Shown: positions 34,200 through 46,666, counted from the stretch's first letter. The stretch is DNA of 64,000 nucleotides from Raffaelea ambrosiae (GCA_002778195.1 PCDI01000002.1:2228859-2292858); one strand, 5' to 3'. Numbers and translations: made by a program. Notes: generated by a model not told the origin, from the letters alone.

Positions 34200-34639
34200 G
34201 GTTGGGGGAGGGACTCGGTCGGGGGGATTTGGTCTGGGGGATTCGGGTTGGGCTGGGGAGCCCTCCTGGCGTCGTTTGGCCGAGGCGTGTTGTAAGTTCT
34301 TAAGTTCTCCAGTCGGCGGTCGCCTAGAGTGCGTTAGTTCGTTGCACTCGCGGTGGATTTGTACACCGTACTCGCTGTGGATCCGAGCCCGTGCCCCTAC
34401 AAGTCAATCGTATTATCAAATTCAGTTATCTTGGAGTTGGTGTGTTTCTTTTTTCTTTTATTGAATCATGGGAGTTGAAAAAAAGCGTTCCTTCTCTTTT
34501 TTACATATTTCAAGACTACTCAGTACTTGGGACACGTGCTTCTTTTTGCCCGTCCTTTGTATCATCGGCATGGCAGTCCATCTCATTCATTATTACATTT
34601 CGTTATTTTCACTCTCTTTTTTCTCTTTCTTTTCGTCCC
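34200..34639. promoter_or_regulatory. Upstream region of the Zn2Cys6 gene
   Basis: 440 bp between the Zn2Cys6 start and the 3' end of the amadoriase gene. G-rich next to the start (34203-34262), T-rich further up (34440-34640). No gene recognised. Confidence 0.45.
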
Positions 34640-36050
34640 CTACAGTCGACTCCAGGTCCATGGCAGCTTGCCGCCGCCCAGGCTGTACTTGTTCTTCCAG
34701 CCGTGCAGGTCGGCCAGGTCGCGCACCGGGAACGGATGCGGGTTCTTGAAGTCGGCCGGCACCTGGCCGTCCTTCCAGCTCCACAGATCCAGCCACTCCT
34801 GGCCCAGCGTGCCGTCCAGCATGTCCGCCACGTACTTGCCAATGACGGGCAGGAACTTGAAGCCGTGGTTCGACCCGACCGTGGCCACGTACAGGTTCTT
34901 GGTCTTGGGGTACGGGCAGACGCGGAAGTTGAGGTCGCCCGCCAGCGCGTCCCAGCACATCTTGGTGTGCACAAACGGCCGGTCCTTGAGCTCGGGCGCA
35001 ATGTCGGCCAGGAACTGCCGCATCTCGTCCTCCAGCTCCACGGGACACCCGTCGTACGGGTAGTCGCCCAGCGAGTGCGTGACGGAGGCCCCCGGCGCCC
35101 GCTTGTTCTTGTAGTTGGTCAGCGAGCGGCAGCTGCACAGCTTGACGAGGCCGCTCTCGTCCGGCGGGAACATGATGCCCATCTCAAAGTCCTCCACGAT
35201 CGGGATGTCCTTGTAGCGCTCCGCCTCCTCGGGCGTCAGCTGCAGCACACAGATCGCCGAGCACTGCGCCTCGGTCTCGTTGCGCCCGTCGGGCAGGAGG
35301 AGAGGCAGGTTGGCGCCGTTGGCCAGGACGACGACGTCGGCGTAGTGGGTGAGGCCGTCGGCCGTCGTGGCGCCGATGCAGGTGCCCGTGCTGTCGTCGT
35401 AGACGAGCCTGCGGACATGGCCCTTGTCGCCCGCGAGGTAGTGCACGCCGAGTTTCTGCGCCGCCTGGTTCATCCGCAGGAGAGCTTGGCCTGATGGGAC
35501 CTGGGTGTGTTAGGGATCATTCACAGATCAAGGAAAAGGAAAAGAAATAAAAGAAAAAGAAAAAAACCAATGCTAGTAAAAGCTCCCAATGACGTACCCA
35601 GCCTGCCTCTGGGCTCAGAATGCTGGTCCAGTCCTCAAACGGCCCGTTCAGCACCGGCCACTTCTTGTTGATCTGGGTGGCCGTCAGGAACTCCACGCCC
35701 TTGCGGCCCATCTTCTTGGCCAGCTCGTATGTGCCGTTGAGCCATGGCAGCGTCGCCTCGTGGGCGCCAATGATCCAGCCCGAGCCGCGGAAGAGCCCAG
35801 ACAGGAACGGATGCTGGGGGTCGGTCCACTCCGCCATGGCCTCTTTGCCCAGCTGCGCGTACAGCGGGTTGGGGTAGTCGGCCCGGATCACCTTGTTGAG
35901 ATCCGTGCCGGCCGAGTCCTTGGACGGCGCCTCGAACCGGTCGAGAATGGTGACGTTGGTGTAGCCGCGCTTGGCCAGGTGGTAGGCAGTCGACGAGCCG
36001 AAGACGCCGCCGCCGACGATGACGACGGACCGGCTTGTGGAGGAGGACAT
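34640..36050 (-). CDS. Fructosyl-amino-acid oxidase (amadoriase), FAD-dependent
   Basis: Two exons, 36050-35598 and 35500-34640, give 437 residues. The N-terminal dinucleotide fold VVIVGGGVFGSSTAYHLAKR binds FAD. KMCWDA (about residue 345) carries the cysteine that in this family attaches FAD covalently, and VGSNHGFKFLPVIGKYVADM is the conserved C-terminal FAD loop. Family enzymes oxidise fructosyl amino acids (Amadori products) to glucosone, the free amino acid and H2O2; monomeric sarcosine oxidase is the nearest alternative. The C-terminus ends in Ser-Arg-Leu, a canonical PTS1, so the protein should be peroxisomal. It diverges from the ACS permease at 37297. Confidence 0.92.
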
Positions 36051-37296
36051 GGCTGTGCTGGGACGAGATGGGAGGGAAGACGGGGAAACGACCAAAGACA
36101 ACAAGCGATGGAGAAGAGCAGCGAAATTGTAAGACGGAAAATTCAAAGGGGGGGGGGGGGGGGGTGTCTTATCAGAGACGAACAAGAACTGAGCCAGGCA
36201 ACCTATATATGTGGCGGCTGGATGAAGGCCAGCCCGACGGCCGCTCCGTTTGGTTTTCGGCAACGACCTCGTCAAGCCAGCTTCTTTTCTTTTTGTCTTA
36301 TCGCGTCATCGGCCGACTTGCACCGAGCCTGCATGGCCGAGTCCGCAACCCCTCCGTTTGCCCCGGTGGGCCCCGGCCAAGAGGAGGCGCATCCGACGAG
36401 AACATCCAACCAGCATCTCCCATGGGACACAGGGAGCGCTGAAGGATTGGGGGGGCTGGCCAAGCAGGTTCCGAATACGTGGTTTCTGCATGCCGTCTCC
36501 CAGGGAGACAGTCAAGTACCTCCCAAGTATTGTCGGCCGCTAAGGCGTGGGCGGCCGAATGAGGGCCAAGAACCAACCCCGGACTCACGACTCGAGAGGG
36601 GGTGCATCCGCTCGCTCGTGGCAACCTTGTCTCTCCTCTGGTCTGCCTTCGTCTGCTCTGGTCTGTTCTGGTCTGTCTGGGCCTTGACTAACACCATCAG
36701 CCTGGCCGAGAGCGGCGGTTAGCCTATCTTTGCATTTCGGCCTGTCATGCCTTAGCGGCCGAATTCTCGTTATCGGCTATCAGTGGACCCCCATTTTGGG
36801 GCCCGTCATTGGAATTAGTCGCTCTCTCTATTATTTTTGGGTTGTCCATTCTACGGTGGTCACTCCTCTTGTCCTTATGCTGGGGACCAACGTAATGCCT
36901 CCACGGCCATTTTCCACACCTGTAGTTTTTTTCTACAGCCCTTCTGCTGTTTGCTGGGGAAATGGGACTGGTCCTTGATTGGAGCAATAGAGAAGGCGGC
37001 CAAGTTGCGGGCAGGAAACGTGCCCCTAGCCTTGGCGCCTTGGTCTGCCATCGCCTGGTTTATAACCCTCTTACATGCCAGTGTAACTCACCCACGCGAA
37101 TATAAAGCATGGCCGTCTCACAGGGTTGAAGATCTTGCTTTGTTCTGAATTGTGGTCTCATATTCCACTATTGGAAGGGGGGTTTTCTTTCCCCTTGTTT
37201 TTCGATTCCATTTTCCTTTCCGTCTTCAAAAAAGCCGCCACTTCTCTTTCTTTTTCGTTTTTTGCCCTGCTTTCTTTGTGTGTCAGTTCTCTTGCC
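36051..37296. promoter_or_regulatory. Divergent promoter of amadoriase (-) and ACS permease (+)
   Basis: A 1.25-kb shared region. It contains an 18-base G run (36149-36166), a TCTGGTCTG-type repeat (36640-36680) and CGG/CCG-rich sequence near 36530-36560. No gene recognised. Confidence 0.55.
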
Positions 37297-39137
37297 ATGG
37301 CTGAGGCACAGGACACCCAGGGCACCAAGGCCAAGCCGTCCCTGGAGACGGACGCCAGGTCCATTTCCAAGGGCGATGTCGCCATGCCCAACGTGGAGCT
37401 GCCTCCGCTCTTGCGCGACCTGAGCGAGGAGGAATACAAGGCTCTGGAAAAGAAGCTTCTCCGCAAAATCGACATGCGACTGTTGCCACCACTGATCCTG
37501 ATCTACATTATGAACTACCTCGACCGAAATGCCATCGGCGCTGCTCGCCTGGGTGGGATGGAGGACGACCTGAATCTGAAGGCCAACGAGTACCAGGTAT
37601 GGTGTCTCACTCACACGGCCGCGATCTATCTCTATCCACGACTTGCTAATGATATTCTCGTCATAGACCTGTGTTTCGATTCTCTTTGTCGGCTACATCC
37701 TGATGCAAGTCCCGAGCAATATGTTCCTGAACCAGATTGGACGGCCCAGCATTTACCTGCCAGCATGCATGGCTGTCTGGGTATGAATCACCGAAAAGGA
37801 AAAAGGAAAAAAGAAGACAAGCAGAACAGAGGAAAAGAGCGTATGTTGACTTTCCACAGGGTGTTCTCTGTGCCTGCAGTGGTGCCACCAAAAACTTTGG
37901 AGGCCTTCTGGCCACCCGCTTCTTCCTCGGCTTCGTCGAGGCTGCCTACTATCCTGGTATGGGAAACATCCATTCTTTTTTTACCTTTCTTTCTTTCTTT
38001 CTTTCTTTATTTACTTCTTACCTTTCTTTCTTTCTTTCTTTTCCTTCTTTTTTTTTCTTCCCCCCCCCCTTTTTCCCCCTTTTTTTCTGCTATTCACCAT
38101 GCTAATACCACTTCCTTCGACCAGGCTCCCTCGCTACTCTTAGTGCTTGGTATATTCGCAAGGAACTCGGCGTCCGCACCGGCATCTTCTACTGCGGCTC
38201 CATGCTCTCCGGCGCCTTCTCCGGCTTGATCGCGGCCGGCATCCGATCGGGCCTGGACGGCGCCCGTGGCCTGCTCTCGTGGCGATGGGTGTTCATCATC
38301 GAGGGGTCCATCACCGTCTTCATCGCCCTCTGCTGCATGCTGGTGCTGCCCGACTTCCCGGCCAACACCGGCTGGCTGACCGAGCAGGAGCGCCAGCTGG
38401 CGCTCTACCGCCTGCGCGTGGACGCTGCCGGCGAGGCCGACTGGGAGTCGTCCGAGGCGCAGCCGCCCATTATGGACGGCTTCAAGATGCTGCTGCGGGA
38501 CAAGATCAACTGGATCCTGGTCGTCGTCGTGTACGGCGCGGCGTCGTCCATCTCGATCAACGCGTTCTTCCCGACCGTCGTCAAGAGCTTTGGCAAGTCG
38601 GACACGGAAACGCTGCTGCTCACGACGCCGCCGTACCTGTTTGCCTGCATCGTCTGCGCCCTCGTCTCGTGGAGCGCCGACCGCACACAGGAGCGCTACT
38701 GGCACACCGTCGGCCCGCTGGCCATGTCGCTGGTCGGCTTCATCCTGGCCTGCGCGGCCACCGGCATCGGCCCGCGCTACTTGGGCGCCATGCTCATGCT
38801 TCCGGGCATCTACACGGGCTTCAACATGAGCATCGTGTGGACGTCCAACACCATCTACCGCCCGCCAGCCAAGCGTGCCGCCGCCGTGGCCTTCAACAAT
38901 GCCGTGTCCACCATCTGCAGCATCTACGGATCCTACCTCTACCCGGACAATGGCGGCCCGCGCTTCGTTCTCGCCTTCAGCGTCAACGCCTGTATGGCGC
39001 TCATGGCCATCGTTGCCAGCACCGTCCTACATTTTGTGCTCGTACGCGAGAACAAGAAGCAGGAAAAGCTCGAGAGAGATGCCATGGAGGCCGGCCGCGA
39101 GGATCCCCCGAACAAGGGCTACCGCTACTTGGTGTAA
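37297..39137 (+). CDS. MFS anion:cation symporter (ACS/Dal5-like) permease
   Basis: Four exons, 37297-37596, 37667-37780, 37860-37956 and 38125-39137, give 507 residues. LRKIDMRLLPPLILIYIMNYLDRNAIGAAR is the ACS helix-1 signature, here split only for description: RKIDMRLLPP then YLDRNAIGAAR. It is followed by YILMQVPSNMFLNQIGRPS, FLGFVEAAYYPG, and WYIRKELGVRTGIFY. Relatives take up organic anions such as allantoate, nicotinate, pantothenate or vitamins by proton symport at the plasma membrane. Intron 3 is pyrimidine-rich (T/C repeats). Its divergent partner is the amadoriase, so import of an Amadori compound or related acid is possible, but substrate is unproven. Confidence 0.9.
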
Positions 39138-40376
39138 GTTTGGGCAGCATTTATCTTCGTCGAAAGTTGCTCGAATGCATCTATTTCATGTTAGTTACAA
39201 CCTAAAAAATAAAATAAAATACACTGCGTTCATAAGAAATAGAATTTAGCGATAAAATGTTTCGACATATCCCTCCCTTCTTGTGTGCGAGCCGAGGTCT
39301 GCTTACCAAGTGCATTCGTATTACGCTGGCTTGAAATCAAGAGCCGGTCCCTTACACCAACACCCCCCCTGCTTGGGAGTTAATACATATAGAAAATGCC
39401 TGTCGCATACGAGTACTCGGACACGATAGCCGTGCCCGAAACCGAAGTTGCACAGAATGGATGGTGGCGCGGCGCCGAGATTGGGGTGAGGGGGGGAGGG
39501 GGGAGGCATGGGAGGCACCCAGTCACATCACGAACAATCACTAATGATGTGGAACGAAAGGAATCAGAAACCGCATAGGCTAAACAAACAACAGAAATAA
39601 CTATAAAATAACACGAAAACCAAAGTCATCTGCGGAGCTGGATGTGGCCATTAACCCAATGTCGCCAAAGGGGGTGTGCCATGAAGAACCACGTAGTCCC
39701 AGTCCTTTCTTCCTCCATCCAGTCGAGCCGATTTTCATTCTAGAATACACAATTGAACTCGTCACAAAAACTCCCTACTTCAAAAGGAACGACGCTCGTA
39801 ATCAGGTCCTGCTGCTTCCATCATTCGCCAGTGGCGCCTTGCTCATACTCCAGAAAAAAAACTTGGACAGCGAAGAAGGCCGCAAACACAGACAAAAACA
39901 AGAAGACGTCGAAACTCGATAGCGCAACTTTGGCCTCGAACACGGCCAAGGCAACTTCTGGATGTTCTCCTGCAGAACGTGATTCGAGGACAGACCCCTT
40001 TTTTGCTTCTGAATATTTTCACAGACCACCATATGCGAGGGAAAGGAGGTTGGCTTTTTTTTTTTTGAGTATTAGAAAATGTGATTAAAAGGACACAAAA
40101 AGAAAGTAGAAAAAAAAATAAAGTAAGAGAAAAGGACAAAAGGGAAAGAGTTCGAAAGAGGGAATCTGATGATAAAGAGGGGAACGGGGACAAAGGAGAC
40201 GGAAAACAGCGACGGCCATATAATTGCATCGTGATGGATGACGGGCACCACGAATGCGAAAAAAAAAAAAGCAGATCATAGGGAAAAACACAGCAGCAAG
40301 AACGTAGTAGACGTGGCAGACGCGAAGAAGACGCTAAAACGACAGCAGCGAAGATGGACGATGAGTGTGACCAGGC
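39138..40376. other. Convergent intergenic region
   Basis: 1.2 kb between the ACS permease (+) and the septin (-). A 60-codon plus frame starts at ATG 39396 with G/C third positions for about 30 codons, then enters a G-rich run; no domain. The rest is A-rich (39840-39900, 40060-40160, 40255-40285). Nothing else supported. Confidence 0.4.
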
Positions 40377-42954
40377 TTAGCGAAGAGAGAAACCCTTGCG
40401 CTTGCCCTCCTTCTCCAGCGGCCGGCCGCTCTCGAGACGGGCCTTCTTCTCCTCCAATTCTTGGCGCTGGCGCTCGAGCTGGTCCTTCATCTCGCGATGG
40501 CGGGCATATAGCTCCTCCTCGCTCTGCTTGAGCTTTGATTCCTTCTCCGTAACCTTCTGCTGGAAGACCAACTTCATCTCGGCCTCCATCTTGGCGAGCT
40601 TCTGGTCGTGCAGGGCGCGCTCCTCCTCCTGCTTGACAGCGGGGTTGACCTCCTTGAACACGCTAGGGTCCTGGGAGACACCCATCTGGATGAGCTTGTC
40701 GGTACGGTAGTTCTCGTACAGGGTGTTGTTCGTGTGCTCCTTGAGCTCTTCCATGTGGGTGCGGATCAGCATCTGGCGCAGCTTGACAAAGTCGCAGTGC
40801 TCCTCGTTGTCGACCTCAATCACACCCCAAGGGTAACGACGGCCACGGACCTTGCGGCCATCGGCGGTGGTGATCTCGTTGGTGGCGCCGACGACAGCAA
40901 AGGGGATCTTGGACATGATCTCGTTGTTCTCCGCAATCGTCTCCTCGTCGTCGAGTTCGTAGCGAGGGCCCTCGAAGATCTGGACCTTGTGGTACTGGAT
41001 GTCGGCGAGAATCTATGGAATGTCAGCGGTTGTTTTGCCAGGGCAGGCCGCGCGTATAGTCAGACAGCAAAGGGACCAAAGATATCTACATACCCGGCGC
41101 TTGAAGGCGGCAATCTCCTCATCGGTCAGGGTGTCCGACTTGGCAATGACGGGGATCAGGTTGACCTTGGTGTGCAGGCGCTTCATGACCTCAATGTCCA
41201 GGGGCTTCAGGGAGTGGCCGGTGGGCTGGATGAAGAAAACACAGGCGTGGATGCGGTTGTCCACAATGTTCATGCGGTTAACTTTATTCTCGGCATCCAG
41301 GTAGGCATCGAAGCGCTTCTCAATGTCGTTAATAATCGGCCGCCACGACTCGTCGTTGTTAACAAAGTCGCCAAAGCCGGGGGTATCGACAACGGTCAGC
41401 CGCAGACGCACGCCAGCCTCCTCAATGTCGGCGCTGATGGCCGAGATGGACACCGTCTTGGGCAGGATGTCCAGGCTGGGGCTCTTGCGCTCCCTGGGCG
41501 GGTACAAGGACGAGTTGAAAAGAGTGTTCACGAGGGTCGATTTACCGAGGCCCGATTCACCTGCGCAGGTGTTAGTGCGACTTCGTTACCGGCTCGATGG
41601 GCTCCCATCTGCACTTACCAACGACCATAACATTGAAGTTGAAGCCTTTCCGCACACTCTTGCGGTGCCACTGGTTGGGGAGGTTGGCAAAGCCGACATA
41701 GCCCGTGAGCTTGCGGCGGACAATGTTCCGCGAGTCGTTCACAGCAGGAGCTATAGAGGCAGAATATGTTAGCAGGAGAAACGGTGTTGCTGCAGTGCAG
41801 ACGAACAGGGAGACGAGAGAGAGAGAGAGAGAGAGAGATGTGACATACGGGCCTGCGTGGGAGCCGGAGGCGGTGATGTGGGGGCAGCAGGAACGCTGGC
41901 AGGGGCGCCGTTTGCAGCTGTGATAAAAGAGTAAAAGTCAGCGAAAATTCAGTCTACGCTGTCAAAACAGGCAGCGAAATAACAAAAGTGAAAGGCAGTG
42001 CAGTGTGATAAAGATGCTGTCGGTGTCCAGGTGACCAGGGTCCGAGGAGAAAAGAGAGAGGCGCCTGACAGCTGTGAGATTCTAAATCATTTTCCTCGGG
42101 TTCGGCAAACAGCTCGTCAAAGGTGATCGGCTGCATGGGAAGCAGCTTTGGCGGGCCATCGTCGACATCAAGCATGCAGCGATACTCCTGGACCGCGTTG
42201 GAGCTGGCCATCGACCGGCGAAGCGAGCCCTGGGGTGTCAGTGTCTGCTCGCCGGAGTCCTGCGTAAACGACACGCTGGCTGATCGGGCGGATCGGGCAG
42301 ATCGGGCAGACGGGAGCGCCCGGGAGGCCCGGTTGTCATCGGCGATGCCCAAGTTGGCCCCCATGGCGGCCAGGTTGGCGATGGTCCGATCGAGCTGCGC
42401 ACTACGCGTGCGGGACTTGACATGACCGCCGATATCGAAATGCATGGCGGCGAGCAGACTAAAAGACACGGGGGAGATGGGTCCTGTGGCGTGTTCACGC
42501 GAAACGTGGCCTTCGCAGCGATGGAATCTGGGAATGGCGCTGGATAGCGTGGAGGATGATGCCACCTGGTGAGACAAGTCTAAGTGTCCAGAAGGGCGAT
42601 GTCTCGGCTAGGCCAGAGGATTGCACTGTGGGCCTCTCGCTTCCAAGAAGTTGGAGGCAGTGGCAGAGTGATTCGTCTTTTGCTCTCGTCTGCTCTTGGG
42701 GGCCTTTTTCTGCATCCTTCTTCGCAGGCTGACATCGACGGACGAAGAAATTGAGAGCAACAGGCAGCCATCGTGGGTTGCTGCAGCGATGCTGCCAGCT
42801 CTTTCCCAGCCATAGGGCCACGTTTGCACCGCTGCTCGTCCGTTTTGCGGGAGTCGCGATCCAGGGGTCGTGTCGAGAAGCCGAAGAAGGTGCAAATGCG
42901 CGAGGGGACACGTGGGAGAGGACAGGAGGCATAGTTCAGATCTTTCTTACCCAT
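40377..42954 (-). CDS. Septin, CDC3/AspB class
   Basis: Exons 42954-42951, 41917-41849, 41750-41619, 41560-41094 and 41012-40377 give 435 residues starting MAANGAPASV. GTPase motifs are GESGLGKST (P-loop), DTPGFGD and AKSD; the polybasic lead-in is QWHRKSVRKGF, and a C-terminal coiled coil runs from about residue 345 to 425, ending GKRKGFSLR. This arrangement is the CDC3/AspB septin, which joins hetero-oligomeric filaments at septa, hyphal tips and conidiophores. Exon 1 holds only ATG plus one base before a GTAAGA donor and a 1,033-nt intron; the context CAAAATGG is a good start and the phase fits, but this exon is a prediction. The other splice sites are canonical. Confidence 0.9.
41820..41838. 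repeat. GA dinucleotide repeat in septin intron 2
   Basis: About nine GA units near the donor side of intron 2. Confidence 0.85.
41954..42445 (-). CDS. Hypothetical protein nested in the first septin intron
   Basis: A 163-codon frame on the same strand as the septin, from ATG 42445 in the context GCCGCCATGC to a TAG at 41954. It begins MHFDIGGHVKSRTRSAQLDR and later reads MLDVDDGPPKLLPMQPITFD and ELFAEPEEND. Third positions are mostly G or C down to about 42070, like real exons here, and then fade. I recognise no family. It could be an alternative first exon of the septin, a small nested gene, or an upstream frame in an alternative transcript. A short Arg-Ser-Ala repeat lies at about residues 50-62. 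No strong donor follows, which argues against simple splicing into septin exon 2. Confidence 0.35.
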   Translation of the reverse strand: MHFDIGGHVKSRTRSAQLDRTIANLAAMGANLGIADDNRASRALPSARSARSARSASVSFTQDSGEQTLTPQGSLRRSMASSNAVQEYRCMLDVDDGPPKLLPMQPITFDELFAEPEENDLESHSCQAPLSFLLGPWSPGHRQHLYHTALPFTFVISLPVLTA

Positions 42955-45626
42955 TTTGCGAGCGGGATGATGTTAAGTCGCGGTCGCGGTTCGTAGAAGG
43001 AAGGAGCGTGTTGGGCGGAGGAAACAAGTCCTGCAAGAAGCACAAAGAATTGGATCAAGGTTAGCGGCTGCTGTTTCGTCGATGCGCACACGAAACGAAG
43101 CAAGAATGGTTTCCAAAACAGAAAGAGGCAGGAAAGGAGGACAAGGAAGGCGGTGATGAGAGGACGTGGCCAAGCGAAAAGGGAAGGCACAAAGAAGGAT
43201 TTTGGTGGCACAGCAACAGCGCAACCAGGCACGATTCTCCCCAATTAGAAGCGAAGAGACGGCAGTACAGAAAATGCAAGGCGGTACAGAGAAAAGGCAA
43301 GAGCGAGCAGATGCTGGTGATGCAGGGAAGGAGGCAGGACAGGCGAGCAGGATGGGGAGAGGTCGAGGAGGAAGGAGCGACTGGTGGCCACATTTCCCCC
43401 AATCTGCCGCATAAGGCGATTTTGGCGATCCACGTCACGTACCAAAGCAATCGAAGAGCAGGCGTTCGAGGGACTCTGCTGCAGAACCAGAACAAGAAGA
43501 TGAGAAGAATTGTCGCGAGCTGTCGCAAGAAACGAGAGAAGACGAACGGAAAGAAACGACAAAAAAAGTCAACAAAATCGTGAAGTCGGCAAAATGATGA
43601 TGGCAGCACACAAAAAAAAAAGTCGAGAAGCCAGCCGATGTCTTCTAGAAAGGGAAATTGCAATAGAAAAAAAGGGGGTAAAGTGGAAAGTGTGGAAAAG
43701 GGAAGACGCCAGAGCACTAATAACGCCTGGGAGAGACCAACCAGAAAGGGGGACCCAGAAAGAAGAGAGCACCCCCAAAGACGGGGGATAATTTGGGAAG
43801 GGGGCCCAGATGGGCACGGGAGGTGAGGTTACTGGGTAGGCAAAGGGGGGGCGGCCGTTGTTGTCTGTAACCCCCCCTGCGAGCAGGAAAAAGGGGTTCG
43901 TGCAGAGCAGCCCAAAGGTGCAAGATTTACGCCGTACACGGTATCTTACGAAGGTCGAGGCGCACGCAACGGCGGTAGAGGGTGGAGACGCGTTGTGCGT
44001 GTCGCAGGGGAAAGAGCAAGAGAAGAGGGGGGGGGGGAGGGCATAGGGCGGTCCCTTGCTCAGTGGGAGAGCACGCTGGACAGAGCAGGGGAAAGGCCAG
44101 AAAGTGCGCTAGCTACGGCGCCACACCCGTTTGGCCCTGCCATTGGCTCCCGCGAGCACAGATCTCATTGCGCTAGGGTGCGCTTTGGGGCGTGCGGCAC
44201 TGTGCGACGGCACTGTCACTGGCGACGCCTGCTGTGAAATTAATAAACACGGCCAAAAAAGCAAGATAATTTTTTTCTTCCCCTCTCTGATCAACCGGCT
44301 GGATATTGGCAGCGTGCTATGTAGCATGCTACCGTGCAGGCGAGGGGCAGACCAGAATACGAGCTCCTGCAGCTTGCGCGTGTCGTTTCCGCACACCCTC
44401 CCAGAGACACACCTTATCTGGGATCGGTGGTGGCTTGATTCGGTGCACTCGGCTGCCCTCCAGGCAGCCCACCAGAAGCAGCCACGTCGGCGATCATCCA
44501 AGCCTGTGGTGCTGAGCAGGCCACTTGCTCGTATCCTGAGTTCTACCTACCCAGTGCATCGCATGCGCACACGCACACGTACCCGTATATACCACTATAG
44601 TATTGGGACAGGATGCTATTATCGATAGACCGCCCGCTCACCTAAGAAATGCTAGTCAAAGTATGGGCCCTTTATTGGGTTTTGGGCGCGCCGTTAATTG
44701 CGCGGAGAAAACGGTAATCTCCAATGTCTCTCGCCAATTCTCGGGCATGGGCAAACGGTTGCCAGCGAGCGCAATCCCTTCTCTCGGGCACACACGGCTC
44801 ACTGCCGCTTCCAAGAGGCAAAGGCTTCCCGTCACAGGTGCACATGTCTGTCTTGAAACAACGCCTTGTCTTGAATCCTACCATGCCTTGCCATGTCGAC
44901 ATCTTGGGGAAGCGATATGAATGTGCCGGGTGGGTATGCGACTTCACCACGTGACCGCAATTACACCCTGGACAACGGCTAAGCTACTTAAAGGCTGGCA
45001 CGTCCATCCACCCCCTGCTCGAAACCGCCGCCGGCATGCCCCGTTCTTTTCTAAATTTTATTTTGTTTCTTCTTTCTGGGATGAGGGCTGTTGAGTGGGT
45101 CTGTTCTTAAAAGCTAGCCAGCGCAGTATGCGGTTGCTAGGGGCTGTCGTCGTTTTTGTCTTCCACCTGTATCTTGCTCCTGCAGGGTATGCCGGTGGTT
45201 TACCCTACCCAGGTCGCGCGCGACCAGGCAGCCATGCTTGGACAGCCATGCTTGGAGCCTCGCTCGTCGACACAAGGACTTGAGATGAGGGATGGCCCCT
45301 CGGGCTGCCACTGACGATGGTCTTTCGGGAGAGGGAAAAAAAAAAGCGTGATCGACGCAGTCCCCCAATCGTGCGCGGAGGCTGTCCACGCCGGCTCGCA
45401 TCACGCGTTTCAACCGATTCAACCTGTCATGCATCCTCGAAGATCGACGACAATCTTGGGAAAGGGGACGTCCACAGCCAATCGGCAGTCCCCTGGTGCT
45501 GGAAGCCAGAAATAGATACGGGCAGGCATCGGTGCTGCGGCTCAAAACACGATCAGTGTCTAATTAGATATCGCCGCAAAGCCCCAACTGTGGCTTGTAA
45601 GACACGCGTAGATACAACGAGAGACT
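42955..45626. other. Long intergenic region with pyrimidine-rich septin leader
   Basis: From 42955 to about 43830 the plus strand is purine-rich (minus C/T), probably septin promoter and 5' leader. A G-rich stretch (44026-44042) and mixed sequence follow up to the 3' end of the GST-like gene. Frames here are short and lack domains. No RNA gene recognised. Confidence 0.45.
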
Positions 45627-46666
45627 TCACAGAGTCATCATGTCCTTCATCTCCTCCAGCGGGCCCATCGACGGCTTGTACACCGTCGGCCGCCCGTGCA
45701 TCACCTTGTCCCACGACGGACTCTTCTCCTTCACCTTGGCCCACCGCTGCAGCTCCTCCGGCACCAGCTCCCCGCTGCCGGACTCGACGCACCGCAGCAC
45801 AAACGGCACCAGGTGGCTGTCCAGCACTGTGGGCCCGGCCTTGTCGCCAAACGTCCACTCGCTGTTTCCAAAGGAGCCACTGGTCTTGCGGATCTCGACA
45901 ATCTGATCGAAGACAGCCTTCAGATTGGCGTCGGCCTGAGCCACGACGTCGGGGTGGAAGGCCTTGCCGTTGTTTTCATTGTGGCTGGAGGCGTGAGTAT
46001 GTCATCATTGCTAGTGGAGAAGAAAGGACATGTGCAAAAAAAAAAATTTAAATAAAAAAACTTATGGCGTAAGACAGAACAAAAGAGACACAAAGCACCA
46101 GCATGAGATGTGACGGCAGACTGAACACGAAAATCCATCAAGAAACGTAGACAGTCTTGATTTGCTAGAACCACTTACAATTTGAGCTTCCCCTCCAGAG
46201 CCTTGCGGTACTCTGGGCTGAGGTCAGTCCGCTTCAGATACTCCTCAGCCGGCGACGGGTAGTACTTGACCATCTCGGGCGTTGGGTTTCGGTGCACAAC
46301 AGACCGGCCTAGGATGGCATGCAGCCGCGCCATAAGGTCCCGGATGACGGTGGCATGCTCAGCCGGCAGCATGGCCGGGTAGTGCTTCTCGGCCAGGTAC
46401 AACGAGATGGAGATGCTGTCGGTGAGCGGCTGCGGGAGAACATTGCCGGTCATGGCAGGGACCTGCCCCTTGGGGTTCACATGGACAAGGTAGTCCTCGC
46501 TCAAATTCTCGTTCGCTTGATGGTTGATGAACTTGAGTTTGATGCTCTTGGGCGGTTTGGCGCCCGCCGTCGTGGGACCCAGCTGGATGGTGTGCCGGGC
46601 CATCATCGAGTAAAGAGAAAAGTGAGAGGAGTAGAGCGTGTACTCAGCATTGTCAAGGTCGACCAT
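45627..46666 (-). CDS. Glutathione S-transferase-like protein
   Basis: Two exons, 46666-46179 and 45984-45627, give 281 residues. The N-terminal thioredoxin-like part shows YTLYSSHFSLYSMMARHTIQ, then NPKGQVPAM and the glutathione-contact-like LTDSISISLYLAEKHYP. The C-terminal helical domain holds a Trp-rich block (SEWTFGDKAGPTVLDSHLVP), where GDKAGPTVLDSHL matches the helix-capping region of GST_C. Fungal GSTs of this kind detoxify electrophiles or serve in secondary metabolism, in the cytosol. Subclass not decidable by eye. It stands 760 bp downstream of the MCT-type gene, same strand. Confidence 0.85.

Noticed and set aside
36149..36166. G run as possible telomere-like or quadruplex element
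   Set aside because: A single homopolymer run without repeat units; no TTAGGG-type array is present.
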